A stretch of 64,000 bases of DNA from Chionoecetes opilio (Eukaryota > Arthropoda > Malacostraca > Decapoda > Majidae): the NCBI GenBank assembly GCA_016584305.1, contig JACEEZ010013968.1, positions 21,689 through 85,688 of the forward strand. Direction: 5' to 3'. The notes below the pieces were generated by a model that worked only from the letters and a program-made list of their open reading frames with translations, did not search any database and was not told where the DNA came from. The position numbers and the translations under genes were made by a program. Shown here one piece after another: positions 1 to 11,984 of the stretch (positions are counted from its first letter, which is position 1; the number at the start of each line of letters is the position of its first letter).

Positions 1-6
1 CATTCT

Positions 7-210
7 GAGAACTATTGAACCACTTTCTGCTGCCTCCCGCCAGGTGGCAGCATGCTCAGGGTCGTATGTTTACATTTGGGCACACGACACTCGCGGTTCA
101 CCTGCACAGCCTCCGTTAGTCCCCTGACCCCCACTGCCATGGTGCAGGAACGTCTCTTGAGACTATTGAACACTTTCTGCTGCCTCCCGCCAGGTGGCTG
201 CATGCTCAGC
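7..210. repeat. Direct repeat pair, about 52 bp
   Basis: Two near-identical blocks (about 7-59 and 159-210) share the core CTGCCTCCCGCCAGGTGG and are spaced about 151 bp apart. Only two copies are visible and the left one lies at the window edge, so a longer tandem array may continue upstream. No coding function is supported. Confidence 0.7.
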
Positions 211-419
211 GGACGTAAAAGTCCGTGGCGGGATAGTTGATATTGTCGGTTGCCGGACAGTAAATACTAGAGTAGGATAAACGTCCGGGGGTGGGTAATG
301 GCATCGGACTTTTTTTTTTTTTTTTTTTTTTTTATACTTGCGATTCCCAGACTTTTGCGGTTCCCGGACCAGTGCTCCCCCCTATTAGTCCGGGAAATTG
401 AGGTTTGTGTGTATATATA

Positions 420-1037
420 CAGGAAAACCTCGTTTATCCGGCACCCTCGGGGGGGAGCTCATGCCGGATAACTCATTTTGCCGTTGTTTTGAGAGTTACT
501 CCTATGGAATCTCCCAAAATCCCATTTTTTTTCTTCTTTTTTTTTCTTACATCACAAGGAACTGGCCAAGGGCACAACAAAAATGGGTAACACAAAGCCC
601 GCTTAGTTGCCAGTCCCTATAAAGAAGACAGTAAGAGAATAAAATAAAAAAGAGGGGTGAGCCAATTTAGTTCGGGAGGTGTCTTGTTACTCTTCTTTTG
701 AAAAGATTTAAGTCATAGGAAAGTGGAAAAATAGAAACAGGAAGAGAGTTCCAGAGTTTACCAGTGAAAGGGATGAAAGGGTTGCCAACCCTGCGTACCC
801 CGCCAAATTTGAACTAAATTTCTGCAGATTTTCTCCGTTTTTGAAATAATTATACCAAATTAACCCTGGGTTACCCTCTGAGTGCCCCTTTCAAACCCCG
901 CACTCCTCGTCAGGTTTGGAAACAAGCCAGTCCTCGTGTGGGCACGCACAGCACGAAACTCTCCCTCTTTTTTCCAGGACGGCCCAGGGGCTAAAAGCTA
1001 CCCCGTGGTCCTTTCCCTGCTGGGGGCCCGGGAGAAG

Positions 1038-1078
<41 letters not shown>

Positions 1079-1129
1079 GGGCCCGTTAGTGCCGTTTTTT
1101 TTAAAGGGGCCGGTTAAAGAGGTTCCCTG
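420..1129 (+). mobile_element. Family A pogo/Tigger-like MITE, copy 1
   Basis: The left end starts with CAGGAAAACCTCGTTTATCC directly after a TA. The right end (about 1098-1129) is the degraded reverse complement, followed by TA. The same pair of ends bounds 20898-21385. TA target duplication and this type of end fit the pogo/Tigger branch of Tc1/mariner DNA transposons. No transposase is present, so the copy is non-autonomous. The interior holds an antisense truncated LINE 3' end next to a T-rich tract, then unassigned DNA and a poly(A) tract at 1038-1073. The right end has lost isolated bases to homopolymer-like changes, so its exact boundary is uncertain by a few bases. Confidence 0.75.
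549..788 (-). mobile_element. 5'-truncated jockey-type LINE 3' end inside the family A MITE
   Basis: The reverse complement matches the last C-terminal codons, stop and 3' UTR of the jockey-type LINE seen at 16840-18968, including the sequence around TTGTTGTGCCCTTGGCCAG. It is the type of 3'-anchored, 5'-truncated fragment made by target-primed reverse transcription. The A/T-rich tail abuts MITE sequence at about 535. The second family A copy has the same LINE tail at the same internal point, so one capture before amplification is the simplest reading (inference). Confidence 0.8.
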
Positions 1130-1161
1130 TGTATATATATATTTTTTATTATATTTTTCGG

Positions 1162-1989
1162 GGAGGTCCCTTTTATACGGGGAATTCGATATACGGAATC
1201 CGATTTACGGGATGGGAAAATTTGGGTCTTTTTAAATTACGAGATCGAAAATCCAATGATACAAAATTTTAAAAACGGGGGTAGAAAATTATCAAGTTAA
1301 AAAAATGCGCGCCCCTTACCCCCCCGGGGCGGGGAAAAAGGGGGTTTTGGTTACCCCAGTGAGGTAAAACCCCTGGAAAACCTTGACCTAAAGGGGAAAT
1401 TAAGCATATGGCGGGGCCCTGCCCTTTGGGGTTTAAATTAGCAGGTTGGGGGCCCCCAAACCCTTTTGGGGCCCCGCGTGGGGTTTCACCCCTAGAAAGG
1501 GGCATGGCCTGAAGGGAAATTTAAGGGCTAGGGCGGGGCCGGGAACCTTTAGGGGAAATTTTGGGGTGTGGGGCCCCCAACCCTTTGGGGGCCCCCTTTT
1601 AAACTCCCTTTTCTCTTTTATAAAGGGGCGCGTCCCCTACATTACAACGTTTTTTTGCTTGTTATGCTGTTTTATTTTTTTAATTTTAAAGTTATGTTTT
1701 TTTGGTGTGTTTTTTTTCTCTTTCAGAATGGTTTTTTACAGAATAGGTAGTACAGTGGGGTAATATAGACGCGGTGGGGTTTTGGTTTTTTGGCTATTTA
1801 TTTTACCCTTAAAAAAAATGCCCTTTTTTTTTTTTTTCCCTGTTTTTTTTTTAATTAAAGGGGGTCCGGGAAAAAAAACCCTATATTTTTTACCATTAGT
1901 TATGGGTTTCGTTATACCAGATTTCCCCCTTAAAGGTAGCCGGGGGTGGAACAAAAATTGCTCGTATTTTCCCGGGAACCTCCCTGTTT
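1162..1989 (+). mobile_element. Family B pogo/Tigger-like MITE, copy 1 (degraded)
   Basis: The left end resembles GGGAGGTCCCGTTATACGAG of the clean copy at 22564, and the right end carries GGGAACCTCCCTG followed by TA. The sequence at 1650-1770 matches 23815-23895 of the clean copy, around TTTCAGAATGG and ACAGAATAGGTAG. The middle (about 1300-1620) is not shared with the clean copy. It is GC-rich and made of semi-palindromic repeats of about 110 bp that recur in the minus-strand copy at 10834-11777. No transposase is seen. Confidence 0.7.
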
Positions 1990-2354
1990 ATATATTATAT
2001 ATATAAAATATAATATAATATTAAAAATTTTAAAAAAATTTTTAAAATTATTTTTAAAATTTTATATATATTTTACACACAAAATTTTAAATTCCTTATC
2101 ATTTTTTTTACGATTTTCTTCCTATCTAAATTTTTAAATTATTATATTTTATTATCTTTAAATCTTTAAAACTACTTTAAATTTATTTTTTATTTTTACA
2201 TTTTATCATTATATTTATTACTTTATTATAAATTATTATCACTAGATCATGTTATTATTTTTTGTTATTATGACCCTTTTTACTTTTAAAATTTTCGTTT
2301 TTCCCAAAATTTTTAAACCCTTTTTCTTCTTATTAACTTTCCCCTTTAAACTAA
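1990..2354. other. AT-rich unassigned stretch
   Basis: Almost pure A/T with short runs such as TTTTAAAATTTT. No open frame, RNA gene or repeat unit can be supported. It joins the family B element to the 54-bp satellite. Confidence 0.6.
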
Positions 2355-4945
2355 AAAATAGGGTTATTGTTGCCCCCCCTTTTTTCTTAGTACTTGTTTC
2401 CCATTACAAACAATAGGGTTATTTTTTGGGGACCCCTTCTTTTTAGTATTTTGTTTTCCCCCCCTTACTAACACTAGGGTTTTATTTTTGGTGACCCCTT
2501 TCTTTTTAAGAAACTTTGTTTTCCCCATTACTAAACAAAGGGTTATTGTTGGCCCCCTTCTTTTAGAAATTTGTTTTCCCCCAATTACTAACACTACGGT
2601 TATTTTTGGGTCACCCCCTTCTCTTAGTACTTGTATTCCCATTACAAAACACTACGGTTTTGTTGTGCCCCCTTCTTTTTAGTATTTATTCCCTTTACTA
2701 ACCCCAAAGGGTTATTGTTTGCCCCCTTCTCTTGAAATTGTTTTCCCCTTACTAACACTACTTTTATTTTTGGTGACCCTTCTTTTAGTCTTGTATTCCA
2801 TTACTAACACTGGGTTTTATTGTTGTGACCCCTTCTCTTAGTACTTGTTTCCCATTCCTAACACTAGGGTTTTTGTTGTGCCCCTTCTCTTAGTACTTGT
2901 ATTCCCATTAAAAACACTACGGTTTTTGTTGTCACCCCTTCTCTTATTACTTGTTTTCCCTTATAACACTAGGGTTATTGTTGCCCCCCTTCTCTTAGTT
3001 TTTTGTTTTCCCCCATTACTAACACTAGGGTTATTGTTGTCACCCCCTTCTCTTGGGAATTGTATTCCCATTTAACACTAGGGTTATTTTTGTGCCCCCT
3101 TTCTTATTACTTGTTTTCCCCTTACTAACACTAGGGTTTTATTTTTTTGTGCCCCCTTTCTTATTCTTGTTTTCCCCTTTACTAACACTAGGTTATTTTT
3201 GTGCCCCCTTTCCTCTTAGAAATTGTTTTCCCCAAAATTCAAACACTAGGGTTTTTGGGTTGTCCCCCCTTTCTTTTACTTGTTTTCCCTTTACTAACAC
3301 TGGGTTTATTTTTGTGCCCCTTCTCTTGAAATTGTTTTCCCCATTACTAACCAAAGGGTTTTATTTTTTGTGACCCCTTCTCTTAGTACTTGTATTCCCA
3401 TTATAACATGGGTTTTTGGGTTGTGACCCCTTCTCTTTGTACTTGTTTTCCCATTAAAAACACTAGGGTTATTTTTGGGGACCCCTCTTAGTACTTGTTT
3501 TCCCATTATAACAATACGGTTTTTGGGTTTTGCCCCCTTTTTTTTAAAATTTTTTCCCCCATTACAAAACACTGGGGGTTATTTTTTGGGGGCCCCCTTT
3601 CTCTTATATTTGTTTTCCCCCTTTTACTAACACTGGGGTTTTATTTTTGTGCCCCCTTCTCTTAGTTTGTATTCCCTTTACAAACACAGGGTTTTTTTTG
3701 TCCCCCCTTCTCTTAGTTTTTGTACCCCCTTTACTAACACTAGGGTTATTTTTTTCCACCCCTTCTCTTTAGACTTTGTATTCCCATTACTAAAAAAGGG
3801 GGTTATTGTTTTTTCACCCCTTCTCTTAGTATTTGTTTTCCCCCATTACTAACACTACAGTTTTTGTTGTCACTCCTTCTTTAGTCTTTTATTCCCAAAA
3901 CAAACACACGGTTATTGTTGTCACCCCTTCTTTTAGTACGTTTTCCCCTTACTAAACTAGGGTTATTGTTGGGGACCCCTTCCTTAGACTTGTTTCCCCC
4001 TTACAAACCCACTAGGGTTATTGTTGTCCCCCTTCTCTTATACTTGTTTTCCCCTTTAAATAACATTTGGGGTTATTTTTTGTCCCCCCTTCTCTTAGTA
4101 CTTGTTTTCCCATTACTAACACTACGGTTATTTTTTTGTGCCCCCTTCTCTTAGTATTTTTGTTTTCCCCCATTACTAACACTATGGTTTTTTGTTGGCC
4201 CCCTTCTTTTAGTACTTGTATTCCCATTACAAACCCTAGGGTTATTGTTGTGCCCCCCCTTCTTTTATTTACTTTTTTCCCCATTACAAACACTAGGGTT
4301 TTATTGTTGTCACCCCTTTTTTAGTATTTTGTATTCCCTTTAAATAAACTACGGTTATTTTTGGGGCCCCTTCTCTTAGTACTTGTTTCCCCTTTACAAA
4401 CCCTTTAACGGTTATTTTTGTCACCCCTTCTTTTAGTACTTGTATTCCCATTACTAAACTAGGGTTATTTTTTGTCCCCCCTTCCCCTTTAGAAATTGTT
4501 TTTCCCATTACTAAACAAACGGTTTTTTTGGTTGGGGACCCCTTCTTTTTAGTATTTGTATTCCATTACAACACTGGGGTTATTGTTGGACCCCTTCCCC
4601 TTAGACTTGTATTCCCTTTACAAAACCTACGGTTATTTTGTCACCCCTTTTTTTAGTATTGAAATTCCCATTACTAAAAACGGGGTTTTGTTGTAAACCC
4701 CTTCTCTTAGTACTTGTTTTCCCCATTTACAAAAACACTAGGGTTTTGTTGTGCCCCCTTCTCTTAGTATTTGTTTTCCCCATTATAACACTGGGGTTTT
4801 GTTGTGCCCCTTCTCTTAGTACTTTTTCCCCCATTTATTTAACACTACGGTTATTGTTGTCCCCCTTCCCCCATTATTTGTTTTCCCCCTTACTAACACT
4901 GGGGTTATTTTTGGGTAAACCCCTTTCCTTATACTTGTAATTTTT
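2355..4945. repeat. 54-bp satellite array (about 46 copies)
   Basis: The unit contains GGGTTATTGTTGTCACCCC, then TTCTCTTAGTACTTG, then ATTCCCATTACTAACACTA, about 54 bp in all. Copies vary by one-base length changes in homopolymers, so periodicity drifts. Many short open frames in this stretch on both strands are by-products of the repeat. The array starts and ends in degraded units. Part of the variation may be consensus error rather than biology. Confidence 0.9.
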
Positions 4946-5117
4946 AAAACATGTCATGTTATAAAGATTTCCCCCCTTAGTCCACCAGAGACAGAAAAAA
5001 TTTTATGGCGACTTTCCATAAAAAGCCCTTTGGCTTAAGGGACCCTCTGGCGTTCAAAACTGTACCCTTGTTTTCCCAACAATTATATTACCCCAAAAGC
5101 CCAAAAAAATATAAAGT

Positions 5118-5285
5118 CTGTCTCTCTCTCTCTCTCAAAATTTACACATCAGAGAGGGAGAGAGAGAGAGGGGAAAAGAGAAAAGGAGAGAGAGAGAGAG
5201 AGAGAGAAAAGAGAGAAGAGGAGAGGAGAGAGAAAAGGAGGGGAGAGAGAGAAGAGAGAAAAGAGAGAGGGAGGAGAGAGAAAAT
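5118..5285. repeat. CT/GA-rich microsatellite
   Basis: A short (CT)n tract at 5118-5135 is followed by an imperfect (GA)n/GGAGA-rich tract at 5152-5285. The Arg/Glu-rich open frame across it reflects the dinucleotide repeat and is not taken as a gene. Confidence 0.9.
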
Positions 5286-6844
5286 TTATAAGGGTTTGTT
5301 TTTAAACGGTGTCCAAATTTTGCAAAAGCTGCCTATTTCAGTGACACAGTGAGAGGGGTTTTTTGGGGAAAAGCCCCTGCTCAAAATCCCAAAATATCCC
5401 GTTCGCGCAGCTTATTTCGGGAACAAATTTTTGCCCCCTTCTCAAACCTCACCCAATAGGCTGCGCGCTACCCCCCCGGGGGGGTTCGTGTGGCAAAAGT
5501 CTTTTTACGGGGGAAAAGCTGTCAAACTAAAAGCCCCTTTCCCACACTCACGTTTCCCCAAAACCCACGGTGCCCCGCGGATCATGCTCCGCCCCACCCC
5601 CGCGTGCATTCCGTAAAATCCGTGGGACTCCCATTAGGAACCCGGGTTCCCCTGACCTGAGTTCCCGTCCCAGGAAAAGGGCCCCGGGCCCCGCTCGAGC
5701 CAAATTTTTTTTGGTTATTTTAAAAAAAATTTTTAAAGTTTTCCCGGGTGGCGGTTAAAAAATACCGTGAATCCCTTAGCCCCACGTGGGGGAAACCGTA
5801 GGCGCACCGGTGCAATGCCATATTTTCAACGTCTAACCGTGACGCCCCGTGGTGCAATCAAGAATGACGGAAATCCCAAGGATCGCCCAACCAGGGGCGG
5901 TTTCGGGATAAAATACAGTGGGGGGACGGAAAAGCTTCACACAACAGTGGGATATACAAATTTACCTATCTCACGTTAAATTGTAGTTGATGTTCACGGA
6001 TTTCAGGGCAGGGTTTAGTAGGGTGGTGGAAGAAGGGGTGGTGGGGGTTTGGGTAGTTTTTGGCAGTAGGGGGGGGATGGCTGAGGGGGTTGAGGGAAAT
6101 AGGGGTTTGGTGGAGAAGGGATGGTGGGGGGGGGTAGGGGTTTGGTTTATTTAGAGGGGATGGTGAGGGGGCCCGTGGTAAAAATTACAAAATTACTTAA
6201 AAAATAAAGTCGGCACCGTTTGGGATTTCAGTCTTTTCATTTAATGCCCAAGGGGGAAAAATTTTGATGTTTTGGCAAATCCCTTCCCCTGTTTTTTTCC
6301 ATCGCGGGGAAATTAAAAAAAGAAACGTTTTAACCACACCGTTACACGCCCCTGAAAACCACGAGAGGGCGGACTTTGCTGCCTCGGTGCACTTTTTGTT
6401 TTTCACAAGTGGCGCGGCGGTGGCGCAGACATGGATCCTACCCCAAAATATGAAGAAATTTAAATTTTTTTGGCCCGGGTTTTAAAATGAACATTCACTT
6501 AGAAAATTTTTTAAAAATAATTAAAAAAAATTTAAAATTTACTTTTTTTTAATGATATTTTTTGTTAGGAGTGTATAAATTCTGCTGTGTCTCAAAAGGG
6601 GCTTTAAATACCCTGGCAGTGGTGCCTGGGGGGGCTGCAAAACTTTTCAGCCCTATGCCCCGAGCCCCCCTAAACGTCACGGGGGATATGCCGGAGGATA
6701 TACGGTGAAAGTGACACACCGGAGCAATGCCCTGGGTTTCCCGTGATGGGAATAGCACACAAACCACGGAGGGGAACCGATAATTTACGTCATTTACCCG
6801 CATGAGTTTTAAACCTTTTTTCTCAAAATTTTGATTGGGAAAAA
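5286..6844. other. Unassigned, with G-rich low-complexity DNA at 5998-6172
   Basis: No transposon protein or RNA gene is recognisable. The 5998-6172 stretch is rich in GGGT/GGGG with a strong G-over-C strand bias. Open frames are short and unlike any family I know. Runs of three to six identical bases suggest poor consensus quality. Confidence 0.4.
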
Positions 6845-7140
6845 CCCACTGAAAACCCCCCCAAAAGAACCCTTCTTAAAGGAACCCTCCCAAAAAAACC
6901 CCTTTAAATGGAACCCCCCCAAAAAAAAACCCCTTTTTAAATGGAACCCTCCAAAAGAACCCTTTTAAAAAAGGAACCCCCAAAAGAACCCTTTAAAATT
7001 TTGGGAAACCCCCAAAAGAAACCCCTTTTTAAATGGAAACCCCCCAAAACCCCTTCTTAAAAGGAAAACCCCCCAAAAAAAACCCCTTTTTAAAAGGAAA
7101 CCCCCAAAAAAAAACCCTTCTTAAAAAGGAAACCCCCCGA
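6845..7140. repeat. Short tandem repeat, about 28-34 bp unit
   Basis: About ten imperfect copies of a unit of the type CCCCAAAAGAACCCTTTT followed by AAAGGAAC. The reverse frame reads as a repetitive Phe/Gly/Lys-rich peptide, a by-product of the repeat. A further unit-like piece lies near 7405-7440. Confidence 0.75.
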
Positions 7141-8471
7141 AAATATTGTTTTTTAAGGTTTTTTATTTTTAACAGGGGTGCAAAAGATAAAGCAATGTGA
7201 AATTTAGCATTGTTCTCCAAAAAGTTTTTTAAAACCCATTTTTGACCCTTCCTGACCCTGTCTGCCTTTCTTAAGCATAAAAGCCAGCGAAAATTTTTCT
7301 TTAAATTTTGTAAATTTTGGGCAGGTATGTAATGCATTCCCCCAGTGTGAGTTTCAACTCTGTTCTCGAAAATGTCATTTGAAAACCCAAAATTTAACCC
7401 TGGCAAAGACCCCTTTAAAAGGGGAACCCCCCGAAAACTTTTTTTTTTTCTTTTAAAGGGGCATTTTTCCCCCTTTATAGTGGGCTGGTATTTTATCCAT
7501 AGTATGTCAGTCTTGTTCTCCAAAGTTTTAAATAAAGGGCCTAGTTTTTTTGGGGGTTGGGGGCCCGGCCCCCCTAAACCCCGGGGCCCTATTTAAATGC
7601 TTAGGGTTTTTCCCAAAAAAACAACAAAAGGCAAAGTTCGCTTTTAAGTCCCCCGAAAATTCCAAAATGCTCGTGTTTTCCCATAAAGTTCCCCCCTAAG
7701 CGTATGGGAGGGCCCGGGGGTCCCATAAAGGGCCCTTTTGTTTAAAATAAGCCGCAACATGGCAGCTCAACCAAATCCTTCCCCCAAACCCCAAATCAGG
7801 GGTTTTCGTGGGCCCAAAAAAGACGTTCTCGGCTTTAATTTAATAAAGAAAGAAAATTGTCAAAAGGGATCGGGAAAAAAAGAGGGAAAATTTTTGTATG
7901 TCCCTCTCGTAAAAGCATCCCCCCAGAGTAAAAAAAAAGGGGAAACCCTACCCCTGACAGCGGGAAAGAAAATTATAATAACTCATTTATTGTTTCCCCG
8001 CCACGGGGAAAATGGGAGCAGGCACTGAGCATGGGGCTGCTGCAGTGATACCATGGAGCCCCCCCGGGTGGACAGGGAAAAAGCTTTCCCAAGGGGCCGT
8101 CCATGGTAATAAATCTGTGTACCCAAATTCTGTGCGAGACAACCCGGAGAATTTTGCCCAAAAGGAAATTTTCGGAAAGACAGTTTTCCCCTTCTACTAG
8201 ATGAAAAAAGGGTAATAAAGGGTTTTCATTTTTTATTTGAACCCAAAATTTTTCGAAGGCATTAAATTTTTTTCTATTTAGTGTTGATATTTTTTTAATA
8301 AAATTTTGCTTTTTGTTTTTGGGGAGAAATGAAAGGGAAAGATTTTTTTTTACCTACCAGTCAATTTTACCTTTTTGGAGGGTGTCATTTCAGCTTCAGA
8401 AAGTAAATTTTTTGTCAATGCCTCTTTGGGCCGGTATAAAGGGGAACCCCTTTTCTTTAATGTGACACAAA
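7141..8471. other. Unassigned low-complexity DNA
   Basis: I see no recognisable protein domain, RNA gene or terminal repeat. The sequence is dominated by runs of C, G, A and T. Short open frames are not conserved with any family that I recognise. Confidence 0.35.
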
Positions 8472-8665
8472 ACCCTCAGGGTGGGGAAGGTTGGGGGAAA
8501 AAGAAAGTGAGTCGAATGTGCGCGTCCCTTTTGCATTCCCCGGTCAGCGGTTTCGAGTTCCCCCTAGTTTTTGTGCTGACAGCGGCGCTTTGTATAGGGC
8601 CAAAAACCTTGTAGTTGGTACTTGCAAAGTGGGCCCAGATAGGGTGAAAAAAATTATCTTTTTCT
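8472..8665 (+). mobile_element. tRNA-derived SINE, copy 1 (uninterrupted)
   Basis: This copy aligns through its length with the minus-strand SINE at 20851-21518. In both, a tRNA-like head is followed by a unique body containing GGCGCTTTGTATAG and GTAGTTGGTACTTGCAAAG. The pol III B box reads GGTTTCGAGTTCC here, against GGTTCGAGTCC in the cleaner copy. The A-box region has been turned into G and A runs. The TA at which a family A MITE entered the other copy is still single here (near 8615), so this is a paralogous empty site. No target duplication is recognisable around this copy. Confidence 0.75.
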
Positions 8666-10833
8666 TACGTGCCATCGATCACTCTCGAGTAAAAGTCAAA
8701 AGATTGTTTTTCCCTAACATTTTTCCTCTAAACTAAAAATGGCCACCTGCAAGTGTGTTTTTTCTCTTCCAAATATTGCAACCCCTCTGTTTCCCTTTAC
8801 AAAATTTTTTTTACCATTTTTGCCAAAAAAAAACACTTTTTTAATGATACTTGGCCCCGTAATTTTGGGGGTTCTTCTTTTTTCTCCCCCCTTTTTGAAT
8901 TCGGCAAAAATTTGCTTTTTTTCCCCAAACAAGCGGGACTCGCTCTCCTTAGTGAAAATCCCCCAATTTTCCTATGTTAAATTTTCCTGCTAAATTGGTT
9001 TTTGGGACTCTTTCATTCCAGTTTCAAAAACTCCACTTGGGCCCGGGGGTTTTCTACCAAACTTTACCCTTTCCCTTTTGCCTTTTTTCTTCTATTTCTG
9101 TGGGGTGTGTGGGTGTGTGGTTTTTGGGGTGTGGGTGTGTGGTGTTGTGGGTGTTTGGGGTGTGACTGTGGGGTGTGGTTTTCACGAACCTAGTCCCCGT
9201 TGTGCGGGGCTACCCAAAACCCCAAAAACTTCCGGCCCGGGGGGCCAAAACCCCAGCTTTTGAACCCCCTTTTAAATGAAGGGACGCCCGGGTTTCCCTT
9301 CTAGGCAACTGAAGCCAAAGGGGGTTCAAGCCCAGGGGAATATTGCCCCTGCCCCAAATGGAAAGGGAGTATCAAACCCCCGGGTTTTCCTGCCCAAACT
9401 GGAAGGAAGGGTGTGGATTTTTTTCACTCTCCCCGGGATACATTTAAAGCTGGGGCCCTTTTTTTACTACTTTCTCGTCCCCCTGTATTTTGAGTCAACA
9501 CTGGGGTGCTCAGGAACCCTAAAAGTGACTATTTACTTCAAGGGCATTAAAAATAACTATTTTAACTTAATTATTAATTTTTCAAATTTTGTTTAAATTT
9601 TCCTGAAAGTAATTATTAATATGTGTGAAAAAAATCTCATATTTAAGTTGTGTATTTTTTTCTGGGCAATTCCTTTCTATGTTATCTCAGTAATGTCACT
9701 TCAATATCACATGAACTGGGGAACACATTTGAGTAACCGGTATCAAAGGGGGGAAAACAATTTTGGGCCCGATAGCGAGGGGGATGTTTTTTTCCAAACA
9801 TAAACCCTCCTTTGGTTTTGGTTTCAGGGGGGGCGCAAAATGGGGAGTTAAGGAACCCTTTTTTGGGGTGGAAAGGGTCAGGGCGGCCCAAAAAAAAACT
9901 TTAAGGGAAAACTGATCAAATGCTCAAAATGATTTTTGACATCCCAAAAAAACCTTATGAGCAGTTTTATCAGTCTTTTTTTAATTTTTCTTGGCCGCCC
10001 CCCACCCTTTCTTTTCCAAAGCCCAAAAAAGTCTCTTTAAATCACCCATCTTGGGGCCCGCCTGCACCACACGAGACGGTGTGTTTTTGGGAAAAACCCC
10101 ATCTCCCTCGCTATCTGGCCAAATTTTTTTTCCCACTTTGATACAAGGTTTTCTAAAATGTGTCTTTTCAAAAATTGGGTAGAGATTTGCCCGGGATGAA
10201 AGCTTTATTAGCCCCGGAGAAAGGGGGGTAGAAAGGGGGGGAGGGGCAATGGGGGTGTTTGGAAAAGGGTTTAGGAAAACCCAAAAACAAAAAACCCCTT
10301 TCCTTTTGATGACTTTGGAAAATACAGAGCGGGGGAGGACGAGGAAACTACAGCGAAAAACCCCAATACACGGGCCCGATGTACAAAAACGAAAAAAAAA
10401 ATTTTAAATCGCCTCCCACCAAAAAAGTCAAAACAAACTAAGGGCGTTTTTTCCCCCCCCCAAGTTTTTTTTGGGGTCCTAAAATTTTTTTTGGGCCGAC
10501 TGATATAGTTTTTAAAGGTAATTTTGGGGATTAATTAAGGGAAATTTAAAATAAATGTAAATACCGGGAAAAATAATTTATCATTCCCATTTTGTATTAA
10601 GCAAATTTTCTCCTTAAATAATTGCAAACCCCAATTTTGGGGGGTCCACCCGCCGCCCACCCCGGGAAAACGTACCGGGTTTTTGGTGGCCGCTTCCCCT
10701 GATTTTTTTAGCCACCGGGGAAATTTACACGTGGTAGGGGTTTGTAGCGGGCCTCGCCCCGCCCACGGGGCTCAGTACAAATCCAGACCTCATAGGATAA
10801 CCTCTCTTTTAAATAATTTGTGGATTTTTAATC
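8666..10833. other. Unassigned, with GT/G-rich tract at 9100-9182
   Basis: No supported gene. The 9100-9182 stretch is an imperfect GTGTGGG-type repeat. The rest is homopolymer-rich with no recognisable transposon ends until the family B element begins. Confidence 0.35.
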
Positions 10834-11777
10834 AGGGAGGGCCCGAAGATACGAGCAGGGTTTGGGTTTTCCCCCTGGCATACTCGGGAAAGCAAAAACT
10901 GTAAACGAAACACATAACTAAAGGTAAAATATAAAGGGTTTTGGGGGCCAGTACCCCATCAAAATTAAAAAAAATAAAAAAAAAAAAAAATGTTTTTAAG
11001 TAAATAAACTATAGCAAAAACAAACAAAACACAGCGTCTGTATTAACCCCCACTGTATACCTTTCTGTGGGAAAAAACTTCTGAAAGGAAAATACCACAC
11101 AAAATAAAATAACTGCACTTAATTAAACAAAAAAACAAAGCAAACAAGCAAAAAAGACGTTTTTTAAGTATGGGAACCCCCGGTGATACCGAGAAGGTTT
11201 TTGAGCCGGGTTTCCCAAAGGGTTTGGGGCCGGGGGACACCTGCCCAATTTTCCCCTAAAGGGGCAGGCCCGCCATTGCTTAATTAAAACCCCTTTTGGG
11301 TCAAAGGCTTGCTAGGGTTTACCGACTGCGGTCCCAAGGGTTTGGGGCCCCACACCTGCTAATTTTTCCCCCAAAGTAGGCCCTTGGGAAAATTTTCTTA
11401 ATTTCCCTTCAGGTCACGGCTTTGCTAGGGGTTAAACCCGACTTCCCCCCCCTTCCCCAAAGGGTTTGGGGGCCCCCCACCTGCTAATTACCCCCAAAGG
11501 GCAGGGCCCTTTCCCCTATGCTTTAAATTTCCCTTCAGGTCACGGGTTGCAGGGGTGACCTCACTGGGGTCAACCCAAAACCCCCTTTTTCCAGACAGGG
11601 AGTGGGTAAAGGGGGCATTTTGAAACTTGTAATTTTACTCACCCCCGTTTTTAAAGTTGTTAAAAATGGATTTTTGATTCGTATATTTAAAATAGAAACC
11701 CCCTTTTTTCACATCTCGTATCATCGGATTCTCGTATTAAACCCAAAGCTGTATAAAAGGGACCTCCCTGGGATGAA
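10834..11777 (-). mobile_element. Family B pogo/Tigger-like MITE, copy 2 (reverse)
   Basis: The low-coordinate end (TCAGGGAGGGCCCGAAGATA) and the high-coordinate end (GGGACCTCCCTGGG) match the two ends of the 22564-24109 element in reverse. The segment 10870-11110 is the reverse of 23810-24080, including the GCATACTCG and CAGCGTCTGTATTA landmarks. Between about 11200 and 11570 lie three units of about 115 bp with GGGTTTGGGGCC and CACCTGCTAATT, related to the GC-rich middle of copy 1 but absent from the clean copy. No transposase. Confidence 0.7.
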
Positions 11778-11984
11778 AAGGAAATTTTATAGACCCCTTT
11801 CAAAATAGTTTTTAAAAAACAATTAAGGACGGGGGTTTAAAATTTCGGAACCTGTTATATTTTCCCCCCGGGGTCAAGATAACTAGGTGTGAAAACCCTC
11901 CTGACGCCCTAACACTAAACCGCCGCAAAACCCTTTGCTTCCCCCCCCTTCACCGGCCAAACCTTTTAAACATGCCACCACTCG

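Noticed and set aside
1990..2350. Replication origin or matrix-attachment region in AT-rich DNA
   Set aside because: Composition alone is not evidence; no recognisable motif.
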